From Actinorhabdospora filicis (GTDB taxonomy: Bacteria > Actinomycetota > Actinomycetes > Mycobacteriales > Micromonosporaceae), in the NCBI RefSeq assembly GCF_030269765.1, contig NZ_BSTX01000003.1, positions 372,001 to 436,000 of the forward strand: a stretch of DNA of 64,000 nucleotides, in the 5' to 3' direction. Of this stretch, positions 1 through 9,002 are shown piece after piece. How positions within the stretch are numbered: the stretch's first letter is position 1; each line of letters opens with the position of its first letter. The position numbers and the translations under genes were made by a program. The notes under the pieces are model-generated. The model did not search any database. It was not told the origin of the DNA and worked only from the letters and a program-made list of their open reading frames with translations.

Positions 1-2057
1 GTGTGGTCGCCGACGAGGTCGTCGGTGAGGGCGCGGCGGGCCACCGACAGCGCGGCGGGCAGGTCACCGGCGGCCAGGGCGTAGGTGGCGGCGGTGTTGA
101 TCACGTCGACGATCTCCACGGCGCCGCGCGGGTCCTCACGAGGCGCGGTGGACAGCACCGCCAGGCGCTCCAGGGTGTCGTGGTGGGCGTCGCGGATACG
201 GCCCTCGGCGGCCGAGACCGCGCACTGGGCGTCCAGTCCGGTGCTCACCAGCATCGGGTCGCCGATGGCGTGGGCGGCGCGGGTGGCGGCCTCGGCGAGC
301 GCGCGGTCGGGGCCGGTGCCGTCCCAGAAGGACGACCAGCTGGTGGCGGCGGCGAGGTGGGCGGCGGCGACGGGGTCGGACGGGTCGTGCGCGGCGATGG
401 CCTCGGCGCGCAGCGCGTCGAGGTGGGCGCGTTCGGGCCGTTCGCGGAAGCCGCCGGGGAAGCGGTTGGCGGTGACCAGCGCCCAGGCGAGGGTCACGGT
501 GAGGCCGAAGGAGTCCCCGGCCTCGCGGGCCTCGGCGGCGGCGTCGAGGAGCAGCCGGTAGGCGCCCTCGGGCGCCTCGATCGCGTGGGTGATGGCCGCC
601 GCGCCGTGCAGGTCGTGGACGGCCTCCTCCCGCAGCGGGGCCAGCCGCGCGGCGCGCACGTAGTGCCCGAGGGCCTCGTGCAGGAAGCGGCGGGCGTAGG
701 TGAGCCGCCCGAGCCCGCGCGCCAGGCGGTGCGCGCGTTCCTCGCGCTCCTCGGGCGCGGCGGCCAGCGCGGCGCGCAGGTCGTCGGCGACGATGTCGAA
801 CTCCGCGCGCCGGTCCGAGTCGTGCGGACGGGCCAGCAGCGCCGAGGCGGTGCCCGCCGCCCACGTCAGGTGCAGGTCGGCGACCTCGGCGGCGTCGGGA
901 CCGGCGCCGAGCTCGTCGAGGGCGTAGGCGCGGACCGTTTCCAGCATCCGCCACCGGTTCGCCGCCCGCTCGTGGGCCACCAGGCTCTTGTCGACCAGGC
1001 GTCCCAGGATGTCGGCGACGACGGCCCGGTCGGGATGCGCGGCCACCGCCACGGCCGCGTCGAGGTCGAAGCGCCCGGCGAAGACCGCCAGGCGCCGGAA
1101 GAGGGCGCGTTCGTGCTCGCCGAGCAGGTCGTGGCTCCAGGCGATGACCGCGCGCAGCGAGCGGTGCCGCTCGTCGGCGGCGCGGCCACCGGCGAGGAGC
1201 TGGAGGAAGTGCCCGCCGACGCCCGACAGGGCCGCCAGCAGCCCGGCGGCGCCGAGCGCGCTGGCGCGGGCGGCGGCCAGCTCGATGGCCAGTGGCATCC
1301 CGTCCAGCCGCGCGCAGAGCGCGGTCACCGCGGCCGGATCGTGATGGAAGCCGGGATCGGCGGCCAGGGCCCGGTCCCGGAACAGGCTCTCGGCGTCGGA
1401 GCCCAAGGGCAGCGGCCCCAGCGGGACGACGCGCTCACCGGGGACGCCCAGCCGCTCCCGGCTGGTGGCCAGTATCCGCACGCCCGGGCAGGCCGACAGG
1501 ATCCGGTCGGCGAAACCGGCGGCGGCGTCCAGGAGGTGCTCGCAGTTGTCTAGGACCAGCAGCGCCGGTTCCCGCCCGAAGTGGGCGATGACGGCGTCCT
1601 CAAGGGACTGCGGCGCGTGCTCGGTGACCGCCAGTGTCGCCGCCACGGCCTGGACCAGGAAGTCCGCCCCGACCGGCACCAGGTCGGCGTAACCGCCGGG
1701 CAGGCCGTGATCGCGGGCGAAGCGCGCCGCCAGCCGCGTCTTGCCGACCCCGCCCGGCCCGGTCACCGTGACCAGGCGCGACACCGCCAGCGCGGCCCGG
1801 ATCGCCTCGCGTTCCTCCTCGCGCCCGATGAAGGATGTGCGCGGCGCGGGCAGCCCGGCGAACTCCCCGCGCGGGCTCGCCGGGGCGAGCTCGCCGAGCT
1901 CGCGGCGGTCGGCCACGCCGTACTTGCGCAGCAGTGAGGAGACGTGGCTTTCGACGGTCCGGACGGAGATGTGCAGGCGGCGGGCGATCTGGGCGTTGGT
2001 GAGCCGGTCCCGCAGTGCCGCCAGGACTTCCGTTTCGCGTTCGGAGACTCCAGCCAC
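1..2057 (-). CDS. N-terminal LuxR-HTH STAND/NB-ARC regulator, partial (C-terminus beyond window)
   Basis: Transcription regulator with an ATP-dependent switch, probably cytoplasmic and DNA-binding. The GTG start is supported by close alignment with the downstream-numbered paralogue at 2084-4756 and by a TAGCTT box 7 nt upstream. Visible residues (about 685): LuxR-type HTH at 5-55 (NAQIARRLHIS, RTVESHVSSLLRKYG), a FIGREEE linker near 66, a Walker A GPGGVGKTRLA near 100, an LDNCEHLL Walker-B-like segment near 167, then winged-helix and helical-repeat sequence. It is cut by the left edge of the window. The HTH sits at the N-terminus, unlike classical LAL regulators where it is C-terminal. No cognate target is evident. 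It lies 26 bp after its paralogue in the same direction but appears to have its own leaderless promoter. Confidence 0.88.
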   Translation of the reverse strand, partial: MAGVSERETEVLAALRDRLTNAQIARRLHISVRTVESHVSSLLRKYGVADRRELGELAPASPRGEFAGLPAPRTSFIGREEEREAIRAALAVSRLVTVTGPGGVGKTRLAARFARDHGLPGGYADLVPVGADFLVQAVAATLAVTEHAPQSLEDAVIAHFGREPALLVLDNCEHLLDAAAGFADRILSACPGVRILATSRERLGVPGERVVPLGPLPLGSDAESLFRDRALAADPGFHHDPAAVTALCARLDGMPLAIELAAARASALGAAGLLAALSGVGGHFLQLLAGGRAADERHRSLRAVIAWSHDLLGEHERALFRRLAVFAGRFDLDAAVAVAAHPDRAVVADILGRLVDKSLVAHERAANRWRMLETVRAYALDELGAGPDAAEVADLHLTWAAGTASALLARPHDSDRRAEFDIVADDLRAALAAAPEEREERAHRLARGLGRLTYARRFLHEALGHYVRAARLAPLREEAVHDLHGAAAITHAIEAPEGAYRLLLDAAAEAREAGDSFGLTVTLAWALVTANRFPGGFRERPERAHLDALRAEAIAAHDPSDPVAAAHLAAATSWSSFWDGTGPDRALAEAATRAAHAIGDPMLVSTGLDAQCAVSAAEGRIRDAHHDTLERLAVLSTAPREDPRGAVEIVDVINTAATYALAAGDLPAALSVARRALTDDLVGDH

Positions 2058-2064
2058 CCGCCGA

Positions 2065-2070
2065 AAGCTA
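2065..2070 (-). promoter_or_regulatory. Likely -10 box of leaderless promoter
   Basis: On the minus strand TAGCTT is followed by 7 nt and then the GTG start at 2057. No ribosome binding site is visible in the gap. This matches the TANNNT-N6-8-start pattern of actinomycete leaderless genes. Confidence 0.6.
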
Positions 2071-2083
2071 CCAGCGGCCTGGG

Positions 2084-4756
2084 TCAGGACGCCGGGACCG
2101 CGCACTCCAGGGCGTCCAGCTCCGACGCGCCCTCGGCCGCCCGGCCCGGCAGGAGCAGCAGCGTGATCGCCCGTTCGGCGCGGGCGCCGATCTTCTCCCA
2201 CAGCGTCACCGAGCGCTCCAGCTCGCCCTCGTCACCGGTGAGGCGGCCGGTGGCGCGGGCCAGGCAGGCCGCGGCCCAGTCGCTGTGTTCGGCCATCGCG
2301 GACGCCTCGGCGAGACGTTCGGCGGCGCCGGGGAGCCCGGCGGCGACGGCGAGCTCGGCGGCGGCCGGGAGCAGATAGGTCGGCGCCGGTCCCCACGCGC
2401 CGCCGAAGGCGCGCTCGACGAGCCCGGCGGCGTCGCGGAAGTCCCCACTGTGGACGGCGACGCGGATCTCCACGAACTCCGGGAAGGAGCCGCGCACACC
2501 GAACTGGGCGTCCTCGGCGCGCGCCTGCCACACCCGGTGCCCCTCGGCGTCCCCGCGCATGCCCAGCGCGAGGGCCGCCCCGGCCAGGGCGGAGCGGACG
2601 CGCCCGTTGGCCGGTCGGCCCGCGCGCAGCCAGCCCTCCCAGCTCGCGCGGGCGCGATCGAGAGCGGAGTCGTACTCGCCCATCAGCGCCAGCGGCGGGA
2701 CGAGGGTGCTCGCGGCGAGGTAGGGGTGATCGCCGACGAGGTCGTCGGTGAGCGCGCGGCGGGCCACCGCGACTGCGGACGGCAGGTCGCCCACGGCGAG
2801 GGCGTAGGTGGCGGCGGTGCGGACGACGTCGACGATCTCCACCGCTCCGTGCGGGTCCTCGCGGGAGGCCGTCGACAGCACCGCCAGGCGCTCCATGGCC
2901 TCCCGGTGGGCGTCGCGGACGTGCCCGGCCATCGCCGAGACCGCGCACAGCGCGTCCAGCCCGGCGCTGAGCAGCATCGGCTCACCGGCGGCGCGGGCGG
3001 TGGCCACGGCCGCCTCCGCGAGGGCGCGGTCGGGCTCGGGCCCGGTCCAGAAGGACGCCCAGCTCGCCGCCGCGGCCAGGTGCGCCACGGCCACCGGGTC
3101 GCCCGGGTCGTGGGCGAGCTCGGCCTCGGCGCGCAGCGCGTCGAGGCGGGCGCGGTCGGGGCGGTCGCGGAAGCCGCCGGGGAAGCGGTCGGCGGTGACC
3201 AGCGCCGAGGCGAGGCTGACGGCCAGCGCGAAGGAGTCTCCGGCGTCCCGGGCGCGCGCGGCGGCGTCGAGGAGCAGCGCGAAGGCGTCCTCGGGGGTCG
3301 CGGTGGCGTGGGTGAGGGCGGCGGCGCTGCGCAGGTCGCGCACGGCCTCGCCCGGGGACGCCGCCAGCCGCGCGGCACGCAGGTAGTGGCCGAGGGCCTC
3401 GTGGACGAAGCGGCGGGCGTAGGCCAGCCGCCCGAGGCCGCGCGCGAGGGCGTGCGCGCTCTCGCCCCCGGTGGCCGTGGCCGCGCGGAGGTCGTCGGCG
3501 ACCAGGTCGAAGTCCGCGCGCCAGCCGGGCTCGTCCAGGCGCGTCTGGAGCGCGCTCGCGGTGGCGGCGGCCCAGTCGAGGTGCCGCCCGGCGAGCCCGG
3601 GATCGGCCGGCAGCTCGCGCGCGTAGGCGCGGACCGCCTCCAGCATCCGCCACCGGTTCGCCGCCCGCTCGTGGGCGACGAGGCTCTTGTCGACCAGCCG
3701 CCCGAGGGTGTCGGCGACCAGCGGCCGCTCCATCGCGGCCACCGCCACGGCGGCGTCGAGGTCGAAGCGGCCGGCGAAGACGCCCAGGCGGCCGAAGAGG
3801 ACGCGCTCGTCGGCGTCGAGCAGGTCGTGGCTCCAGGCGATGACCGCCCGCAGCGAGCGGTGCCGCTCATCGGCGGCGCGGCCACCGGCGAACAGCCGCA
3901 GGAAGTCGCCCCCGGACAGCGCGGTGAGCAGCCCGGACGCGCCCAGCGCGGCGGCCCGGGCGGCGGCCAGCTCGATCGCCAGGGGCATCCCGTCCAGCCG
4001 CGCGCACAGCTCGGCGACCGCGCCGGGCTCGTCGTGGAAGTCCGGGTCGGCCGAGGCCGCCCGGTCCCGGAACAGCTCCTGCGCGTCCGAGCCCACCGGC
4101 AGCGGCCCCAGCGGGACCACCCGCTCACCGGGGACGCCCAGCCGCTCACGCCCGGTGGCCAGGATCCGCACGCCCGGGCAGGCCGTCAGCAGCCGGTCGG
4201 CGAAACCGGCGGCGGCGTCCAGGAGGTGCTCGCAGTTGTCGAGCACCAGCAGCGCCGGATCGGCGCCCAAATGCGCGATCACCGCCTCCTCAAGGGGCTG
4301 CGGTGCCCGTTCGGTGACGCCCAGGGCCGCCGCGACGGTCTGGACGAGGAAGTCCGCCCCGACCGGGACGAGGTCGGCGTAGGCGCCCGGCAGGCTGTGC
4401 TCGGCGGCGAAGCGCACCGCCAGCCGCGTCTTGCCGACCCCACCGGGCCCGGTCACCGTCACCAGGCGCGACACCGACAGCGCCGCCCGGATCGCCTCCC
4501 GCTCCTCCTCGCGCCCGATGAACGACGTCCGCGGCACGGGCAGGCCCGCGACCACCCGGACGGGCGGCGCGTCGGACGCCGGGGCCAGCCCGGCGAGCTC
4601 CCGGCGGTCGGCCACCCCGTACTTGCGCAGCAGCGAGGACACGTGGCTCTCCACCGTCCGCACCGAAATGTGCAGCCGACGGGCGATCTGGGCGTTGGTC
4701 AGGCGCTCACCCAGCGCCGCCAGCACCTCGTTCTCCCGCTCCGACACCCCGGCCAC
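2084..4756 (-). CDS. N-terminal LuxR-HTH STAND/NB-ARC regulator
   Basis: An 890-residue regulator, full-length paralogue of the gene at 1-2057. Order of parts: LuxR HTH (about 5-55), a short linker with FIGREEE (about 80), P-loop ATPase with GPGGVGKTRLAVRFA (about 105-120) and LDNCEHLLDAAAG (about 175-188), a winged-helix region, then a long TPR-like helical C-terminus. Family knowledge: such STAND ATPases couple ligand or partner sensing to DNA binding. The GTG start at 4754-4756 follows a TAGTTT box by 6 nt, suggesting leaderless mRNA. It is divergent from the efflux pump at 4880, which is the best candidate target, though this is inference only. The first gene copy and this one share long nearly identical nucleotide stretches, for example around 931-1000 against 3630-3700. 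Confidence 0.9.
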   Translation of the reverse strand: MAGVSERENEVLAALGERLTNAQIARRLHISVRTVESHVSSLLRKYGVADRRELAGLAPASDAPPVRVVAGLPVPRTSFIGREEEREAIRAALSVSRLVTVTGPGGVGKTRLAVRFAAEHSLPGAYADLVPVGADFLVQTVAAALGVTERAPQPLEEAVIAHLGADPALLVLDNCEHLLDAAAGFADRLLTACPGVRILATGRERLGVPGERVVPLGPLPVGSDAQELFRDRAASADPDFHDEPGAVAELCARLDGMPLAIELAAARAAALGASGLLTALSGGDFLRLFAGGRAADERHRSLRAVIAWSHDLLDADERVLFGRLGVFAGRFDLDAAVAVAAMERPLVADTLGRLVDKSLVAHERAANRWRMLEAVRAYARELPADPGLAGRHLDWAAATASALQTRLDEPGWRADFDLVADDLRAATATGGESAHALARGLGRLAYARRFVHEALGHYLRAARLAASPGEAVRDLRSAAALTHATATPEDAFALLLDAAARARDAGDSFALAVSLASALVTADRFPGGFRDRPDRARLDALRAEAELAHDPGDPVAVAHLAAAASWASFWTGPEPDRALAEAAVATARAAGEPMLLSAGLDALCAVSAMAGHVRDAHREAMERLAVLSTASREDPHGAVEIVDVVRTAATYALAVGDLPSAVAVARRALTDDLVGDHPYLAASTLVPPLALMGEYDSALDRARASWEGWLRAGRPANGRVRSALAGAALALGMRGDAEGHRVWQARAEDAQFGVRGSFPEFVEIRVAVHSGDFRDAAGLVERAFGGAWGPAPTYLLPAAAELAVAAGLPGAAERLAEASAMAEHSDWAAACLARATGRLTGDEGELERSVTLWEKIGARAERAITLLLLPGRAAEGASELDALECAVPAS

Positions 4757-4762
4757 CAGCCG

Positions 4763-4768
4763 AAACTA
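4763..4768 (-). promoter_or_regulatory. Likely -10 box of leaderless promoter
   Basis: Minus-strand TAGTTT is followed by 6 nt and the GTG start at 4756. The same arrangement precedes the paralogue at 2057, which supports both start choices. Confidence 0.6.
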
Positions 4769-4879
4769 CCAGCAAGATCCACGGTGTTCTCCGTGGTGGA
4801 TCGGTGGCCGCCACGGATGCCCTCGCGGTCGCCCCCGCCGGAGTCTGGGACCCGAAGCGAAAACGAAAGGTCCCCTCTC

Positions 4880-6418
4880 ATGCAACTCACCGCACCAGCG
4901 CAGACGGCCCCACCCCGGGCGACCGCCCGGGAATGGACCGGCCTGGCCGTGCTGGCCCTGCCCACCCTCCTGCTGTCGATGGACGTGAGCGTGCTCTACC
5001 TGGCGCTGCCGCAGATGAGCGCCGACCTCGGCGCCACCGGCACCCAGCAGCTGTGGATCCTCGACATCTACTCCTTCATGCTGGCCGGGCTGCTGGTCAC
5101 CATGGGCACCCTCGGCGACCGCATCGGCCGCCGCCGGCTCCTGCTGATCGGCGCGACCGCCTTCGCGGGCGTCTCCCTCCTGGCCGCCTACTCCCGCAGC
5201 CCGGAGACGCTCATCGCGGCCCGCGCGCTGCTCGGCGTCGCCGGGGCCACGCTGATGCCGTCCACGATGGCGCTCATCCGCAACATGTTCCGCGACCCCA
5301 AGCAGATGGCCGCCGCCATCGGCGCCTGGTTCGCCTGCTTCATGGGCGGCATGACCGTCGGGCCCCTGGTCGGCGGGCTCATGCTCGGCCACTTCTGGTG
5401 GGGCTCGGCGTTCCTGCTCGGCGTCCCGGTCATGGTGCTCCTGCTGATCGCCGGTCCCCGCCTGCTCCCCGAGTACAAGGCCCCCGACGCCGGACGCCTC
5501 GACCCCCTCAGCGTCGTGCTGTCGCTGGCGGCGATCCTGCCGGTCATCTACGGCCTGAAGGAACTGGCCCGCCAGGGCTGGCACCCGCTGCCCGCGCTGG
5601 CGATCGTGGCCGGACTGGCCGTCGGCGTCCTCTTCGTCCGCCGCCAGGGCAACCTCGCACACCCCCTGCTCGACCTGCGGCTGTTCACCAACCGGCGCTT
5701 CACCACCGCACTGGCCATGATGCTGTTCGGCGGCGTCGTGATGGCCGGGATCTCCCTCATGGGCAGCATCTACCTGCAACTCGTGGTCGGGCTGACCCCG
5801 TGGGCGGCGGGACTGTCGATGATCCCGCAGAACATCGCCATGGCCGTCGGCTCCGGGCTCGCCCCGGCCCTGACCCGCAAACTGCGGCCCACCACCGTCA
5901 TCGCCACCGGCCTGCTGCTGGCCGCGGCCGGCCTGGCCATGCACATCCTCGCCGACGGCGGGCGCGGCATGGTGATCGCCGGGATGACCGTCGCCTCGCT
6001 CGGGCTGTCGATGCCCATGTCGCTGCTGATGAACGTGATCATGTCCGCCGCGCCACCCGAGCGCGCCGGATCGGCCGCCTCGGTATCGGAGACCAGCGGC
6101 GAGTTCGGCATCGCGCTGGGCATCGCCTCCCTCGGCAGCGTCGGGACGGCCGTCTACGCCGCCACCCTCGTCGTCCCCGACGGCGTGCCCGCCGCGCTCG
6201 CCGAGACCGCCCGCGGCGATCTCGCCGCGGCCACCGCGGTGGCCGCCGAACTGCCCCCGAGCGTCGGCGCCGAACTCCTAGACGCCGCCCGCAGCGCCTT
6301 CACCGGCGGCATCAACGCCGTCGGCGCGATCGGCGCGGCGATCTTCCTGACCCTGGCGGTCCTGGCCGTGGCGGTCCTGCGCCGCCACGAGACCGCCGCC
6401 GAGACCACCGAATCCTGA
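4880..6418 (+). CDS. MFS transporter, DHA2 (14-TM) drug efflux family
   Basis: A 512-residue inner-membrane drug:H+ antiporter candidate. The ATG at 4880 is preceded by AAAGG, and the long in-frame extension upstream is antisense to the regulator. Family signs: an early acidic motif LLSMDVSVLYLALPQ (motif D1-like), GTLGDRIGRRRLL (motif A loop between TM2 and TM3), a LIAARALLGVAGATLMPS segment, and roughly 14 hydrophobic segments. This is the QacA/SmvA/LfrA-like group. The following hydrolase gene starts 17 bp downstream, so both are probably one operon. The divergent STAND regulator may control it. The substrate cannot be read from sequence. Confidence 0.9.
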   Translation: MQLTAPAQTAPPRATAREWTGLAVLALPTLLLSMDVSVLYLALPQMSADLGATGTQQLWILDIYSFMLAGLLVTMGTLGDRIGRRRLLLIGATAFAGVSLLAAYSRSPETLIAARALLGVAGATLMPSTMALIRNMFRDPKQMAAAIGAWFACFMGGMTVGPLVGGLMLGHFWWGSAFLLGVPVMVLLLIAGPRLLPEYKAPDAGRLDPLSVVLSLAAILPVIYGLKELARQGWHPLPALAIVAGLAVGVLFVRRQGNLAHPLLDLRLFTNRRFTTALAMMLFGGVVMAGISLMGSIYLQLVVGLTPWAAGLSMIPQNIAMAVGSGLAPALTRKLRPTTVIATGLLLAAAGLAMHILADGGRGMVIAGMTVASLGLSMPMSLLMNVIMSAAPPERAGSAASVSETSGEFGIALGIASLGSVGTAVYAATLVVPDGVPAALAETARGDLAAATAVAAELPPSVGAELLDAARSAFTGGINAVGAIGAAIFLTLAVLAVAVLRRHETAAETTES

Positions 6419-6435
6419 CGAGAGAAGAGACCATC

Positions 6436-7233
6436 GTGCAGTTCACCACCTCCGCCGACGGCACCAAGATCGCCTACGACATCGTCGGCGAGGGCACCCC
6501 CGTCGTCCTGGTCGCCGGGGCCATCGGGCACCGCGCCATCGACCCCGTCTCCGGCGCCCTCGCCGGGCTGCTCGCGCGGCGGCACACCGTCCTCAACTAC
6601 GACCGCCGGGGCCGCGGCGACAGCGTCGACACCGCCCCCTACGCCGTCGAACGCGAGATCGAGGACCTGAACGCCGTCATCGAGGCCGCCGGAGGCGAGG
6701 CCGCCATCTACGGGATCTCCTCCGGCGCGGTCCTGGCGATCCGGGCCGCCGGAGGCCTGCCCGGCATCACCCGCCTCGCCGTCTACGAGCCGCCCGTCAT
6801 CGTCGACGACAGCCGCCCCCCGCTGCCCGGCGACTACGTCGAGCAGCTGGACGCCCTCCTCGACGACGGCCGCTCCTTCGACGCGCTGGCGCTGTTCATG
6901 ACCGCCGCCGTCGGCGCGCCCGTGGAGTACGTCGACGCGATGCGCGGCGAGCCGTTCTGGCCGGGCATGGCCGCCGTCGCCCACACCCTCGCCTACGACG
7001 GCCGCGTCATGGGCGAGACGATGTCCGGCCGCCCGCTGCCGGCCGAGTGGGCCGACATCACCGTCCCCGCCCTGGTCATCGACGGCGGCGCCAGCGACCC
7101 GTACGTGCGCTCGGGGGCCGACGCCCTGGGCGCGCTGCTGCCGAACGCCTCCCGGGTGACCCTGGACGGGCAGACGCACATGGTCGACCCGGCGGTGCTG
7201 GCCCCGGTCCTCCTGGACTTCTTCGCCGCCTGA
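6436..7233 (+). CDS. alpha/beta hydrolase
   Basis: A 265-residue single-domain alpha/beta hydrolase. The GTG start follows the purine-rich AGAGAAGAGA Shine-Dalgarno region. The nucleophile elbow is GISSG near residue 96. An aspartate in VIDGGASDPY near 218 and a histidine in GQTHMVDP near 246 complete a plausible triad. The oxyanion-side motif is weak (AGAIGHR). It lies 17 bp after the efflux gene, so it may act on the same compounds, as a detoxifying esterase for example, but the substrate is unknown. It ends just before a strong bidirectional terminator. Confidence 0.85.
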   Translation: MQFTTSADGTKIAYDIVGEGTPVVLVAGAIGHRAIDPVSGALAGLLARRHTVLNYDRRGRGDSVDTAPYAVEREIEDLNAVIEAAGGEAAIYGISSGAVLAIRAAGGLPGITRLAVYEPPVIVDDSRPPLPGDYVEQLDALLDDGRSFDALALFMTAAVGAPVEYVDAMRGEPFWPGMAAVAHTLAYDGRVMGETMSGRPLPAEWADITVPALVIDGGASDPYVRSGADALGALLPNASRVTLDGQTHMVDPAVLAPVLLDFFAA

Positions 7234-7246
7234 CACACACCACCGC

Positions 7247-7278
7247 AAAGCCCCGTGGCCCCTGGGCCACGGGGCTTT
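7247..7278. terminator. Bidirectional intrinsic terminator
   Basis: Perfect 14-bp stem AAAGCCCCGTGGCC with a CCTG loop and its exact complement ending in CTTT. It sits between the convergent hydrolase (ends 7233) and sigma factor gene (ends 7278). The A-run and T-run on the two arms suit termination in both directions. Confidence 0.85.
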
Positions 7279-8498
7279 CAGCCGAGCTGGTCGCGCCGCC
7301 GCGCCAGATGGGCCCGCTCGGCGGTGTTGCCCGCCAGCGCGATCGCCCGCTCATAGGCGTCGCGGGCCTCACCACCGCGGCCCAGGCGGCGCAGCAGATC
7401 GGCGCGGGTGGCGTGGAAGGCGTGGTACCCGTCCAGCGGCAGCGCCTCGATCTCGGCGAGGGCGACCTGCGGCCCGTCCAGCTCGGCCAGCGCGATCGCC
7501 CGGTTCAGCCGCACGATCGGCGAGGGATCCACCCGCGCGAGCTGGTCGTAGAGGGCCACCACCTGGTTCCAGCAGGTGTCGCGGACGTCGGGGGCGTCGG
7601 TGTGGACGGCGTTGATCGCGGCCATGATCTGGTACCGCCCGGGCGCCTCGCCCGAGGCCAGCCGCGCGCGGACCAGCGCGTGTCCCTCGGCGATGAGCGC
7701 GCGGTCCCAGGAGCCGCGGTCCTGCTCGTGCAGGCCGACGAGCTCACCGCTCGCCGAGACGCGCGCGGTCCGGCGGGCCTCGATGAGCAGCATCAGCGCC
7801 AGCAGCCCGGCCACCTCGCCGTCACCGGGCAGCAGCTCGCGAACCAGGCGGGTGAGGCGCACGGCCTCGGCGGTCAGGTCGCCGCGCACGGCTTCCGTCC
7901 CGGGCCCGCTGGTCAGATAGCCCTCATTGAAGATCAGGTAGAGGACGGCCAGGACGCCCGTCACCCGCGCCGGGAGATCCTCCCGCGACGGCACCCGGTA
8001 CGGGATCCGCGCCGCCTTGATCTTGGCCTTGGCGCGCGTGATCCGCTGCCCCATCGCCGTCTCCTGCACCAGGAACGCCCGCGCGATCTCGGCGACGGTC
8101 AGCCCGCCGACCATGCGCAGGGTCAGCGCGATCCGCGTCTCCATGGCCAGCGCCGGATGGCAGCAGGTGAAGACCAGCCGCAGCCGGTCGTCGTCGATGG
8201 CGCCCAGGGGCTCCGGGGACGGGGTGTCGGACCGCATGAGCGCCTCCCGGTGCAGCTCGTCGCGTCTGCTCTCCCGGCGCAGCCGGTCGATGGCCTTGCG
8301 GTGGGCGGTGGTGGTCAGCCACGCGCCCGGATTGGGCGGGACGCCCTCGTCAGGCCAGCGCTCCACGGCCACCGCGAAGGCCTCGGCGGCCATCTCCTCG
8401 GCGATCCCGAGATCACCGATCCGCCGCGCGAGGGTGGCGACCACCCGGGCCCATTCCTCACGGTGGACCCGGATGATCGCCGAACCGATGTCGCTCAT
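7278..8498 (-). CDS. ECF42-type RNA polymerase sigma factor with C-terminal helical extension
   Basis: A 406-residue sigma-70 family factor. Sigma2 (about 10-80) includes the helix with LGIAEEMAAEAFAVAVERWP and PGAWLTTTAHRKAIDRLRR. Sigma4 (about 105-165) includes LTVAEIARAFLV and MGQRITRAKAKIK. A roughly 220-residue TPR-like extension follows, with FNEGYL near 205 and RNRAIAL-like repeats (RLNRAIALAELDGP). This extended form with a neighbouring DGPF/YCII gene is diagnostic for the ECF42 group, which has no anti-sigma factor and is thought to be controlled through its own C-terminal domain. It overlaps the upstream DGPF gene by 4 bp (ATGA), so the two are translationally coupled. The regulon is unknown. 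Confidence 0.92.
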   Translation of the reverse strand: MSDIGSAIIRVHREEWARVVATLARRIGDLGIAEEMAAEAFAVAVERWPDEGVPPNPGAWLTTTAHRKAIDRLRRESRRDELHREALMRSDTPSPEPLGAIDDDRLRLVFTCCHPALAMETRIALTLRMVGGLTVAEIARAFLVQETAMGQRITRAKAKIKAARIPYRVPSREDLPARVTGVLAVLYLIFNEGYLTSGPGTEAVRGDLTAEAVRLTRLVRELLPGDGEVAGLLALMLLIEARRTARVSASGELVGLHEQDRGSWDRALIAEGHALVRARLASGEAPGRYQIMAAINAVHTDAPDVRDTCWNQVVALYDQLARVDPSPIVRLNRAIALAELDGPQVALAEIEALPLDGYHAFHATRADLLRRLGRGGEARDAYERAIALAGNTAERAHLARRRDQLG

Positions 8499-8824
8499 GC
8501 GCCGTGGAAGGCCCGCAGCTCGACCCGGCGGTTGCAGGCCCGCGAGCCCTCGGCCGCCAGCCGGGAGGCGACGTCGAAGTCGGCGGCCTCGATGATCCAG
8601 AAACCGACGATGAACTCCTTCGACTCCAGGTAGGGCCCGTCGGTGAGGACCGGCTCACCACCGCGGCCGTCGATGACGGTGGCCGCCTCCGGGCCACTGA
8701 GGCCGTTGGCGAAGACCCAGTGGCCCTCGGCGCGCAGCGCGTCGTTGAACACGTCGATCGCGGCCATCTCCTCCTCGGTACCGGGGTTGGTGCCGTCGTC
8801 GAGGACCGAAATCAGGTACTGCAT
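8495..8824 (-). CDS. YCII/DGPF-domain protein, partner of the ECF42 sigma factor
   Basis: A 109-residue protein with the YCII-related ferredoxin-like fold. The signature TDGPYLESKEF-x-VGFW lies near residues 63-78, matching the DGPF family. Such genes almost always accompany ECF42 sigma factors, and some are regulon members. Here the gene is upstream and overlaps the sigma start by ATGA. The exact biochemical role is not known. No good Shine-Dalgarno was singled out, but the start is set by family length and by the alignment to the second DGPF protein at 33264. Confidence 0.9.
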   Translation of the reverse strand: MQYLISVLDDGTNPGTEEEMAAIDVFNDALRAEGHWVFANGLSGPEAATVIDGRGGEPVLTDGPYLESKEFIVGFWIIEAADFDVASRLAAEGSRACNRRVELRAFHGA

Positions 8825-9002
8825 GCGACTCTCCCGTCGTGTGGGGCCCGCTCTCCGGGCCGCCTCTCACCCCTACTACGAACGCCGCGACCCCGATCCG
8901 ACACCGCCCGAAAGAAAAAGTTCGGCGTACTTCCCCGGCGGTACGACCAAGACGGCACCGCGGCACGACGACCGGCGCGCCCGTTTCGGACAGTCTCGTC
9001 CC

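Larger units (their letters stand above)
1..4756 (-). repeat. Tandem gene duplication of two STAND regulators
   Basis: The coding sequences at 1-2057 and 2084-4756 are collinear paralogues. HTH, P-loop, LDNCEHLL and mid-protein segments match with few substitutions, and both have the same kind of TAGNTT leaderless start. The copies diverge in linker length after the HTH. A direct tandem duplication fits best. Confidence 0.85.

Noticed and set aside
2015..4879. Upstream extension of the MFS gene as one very long plus-strand protein
   Set aside because: This part is antisense to the STAND regulator; the MFS has its own RBS and start at 4880.
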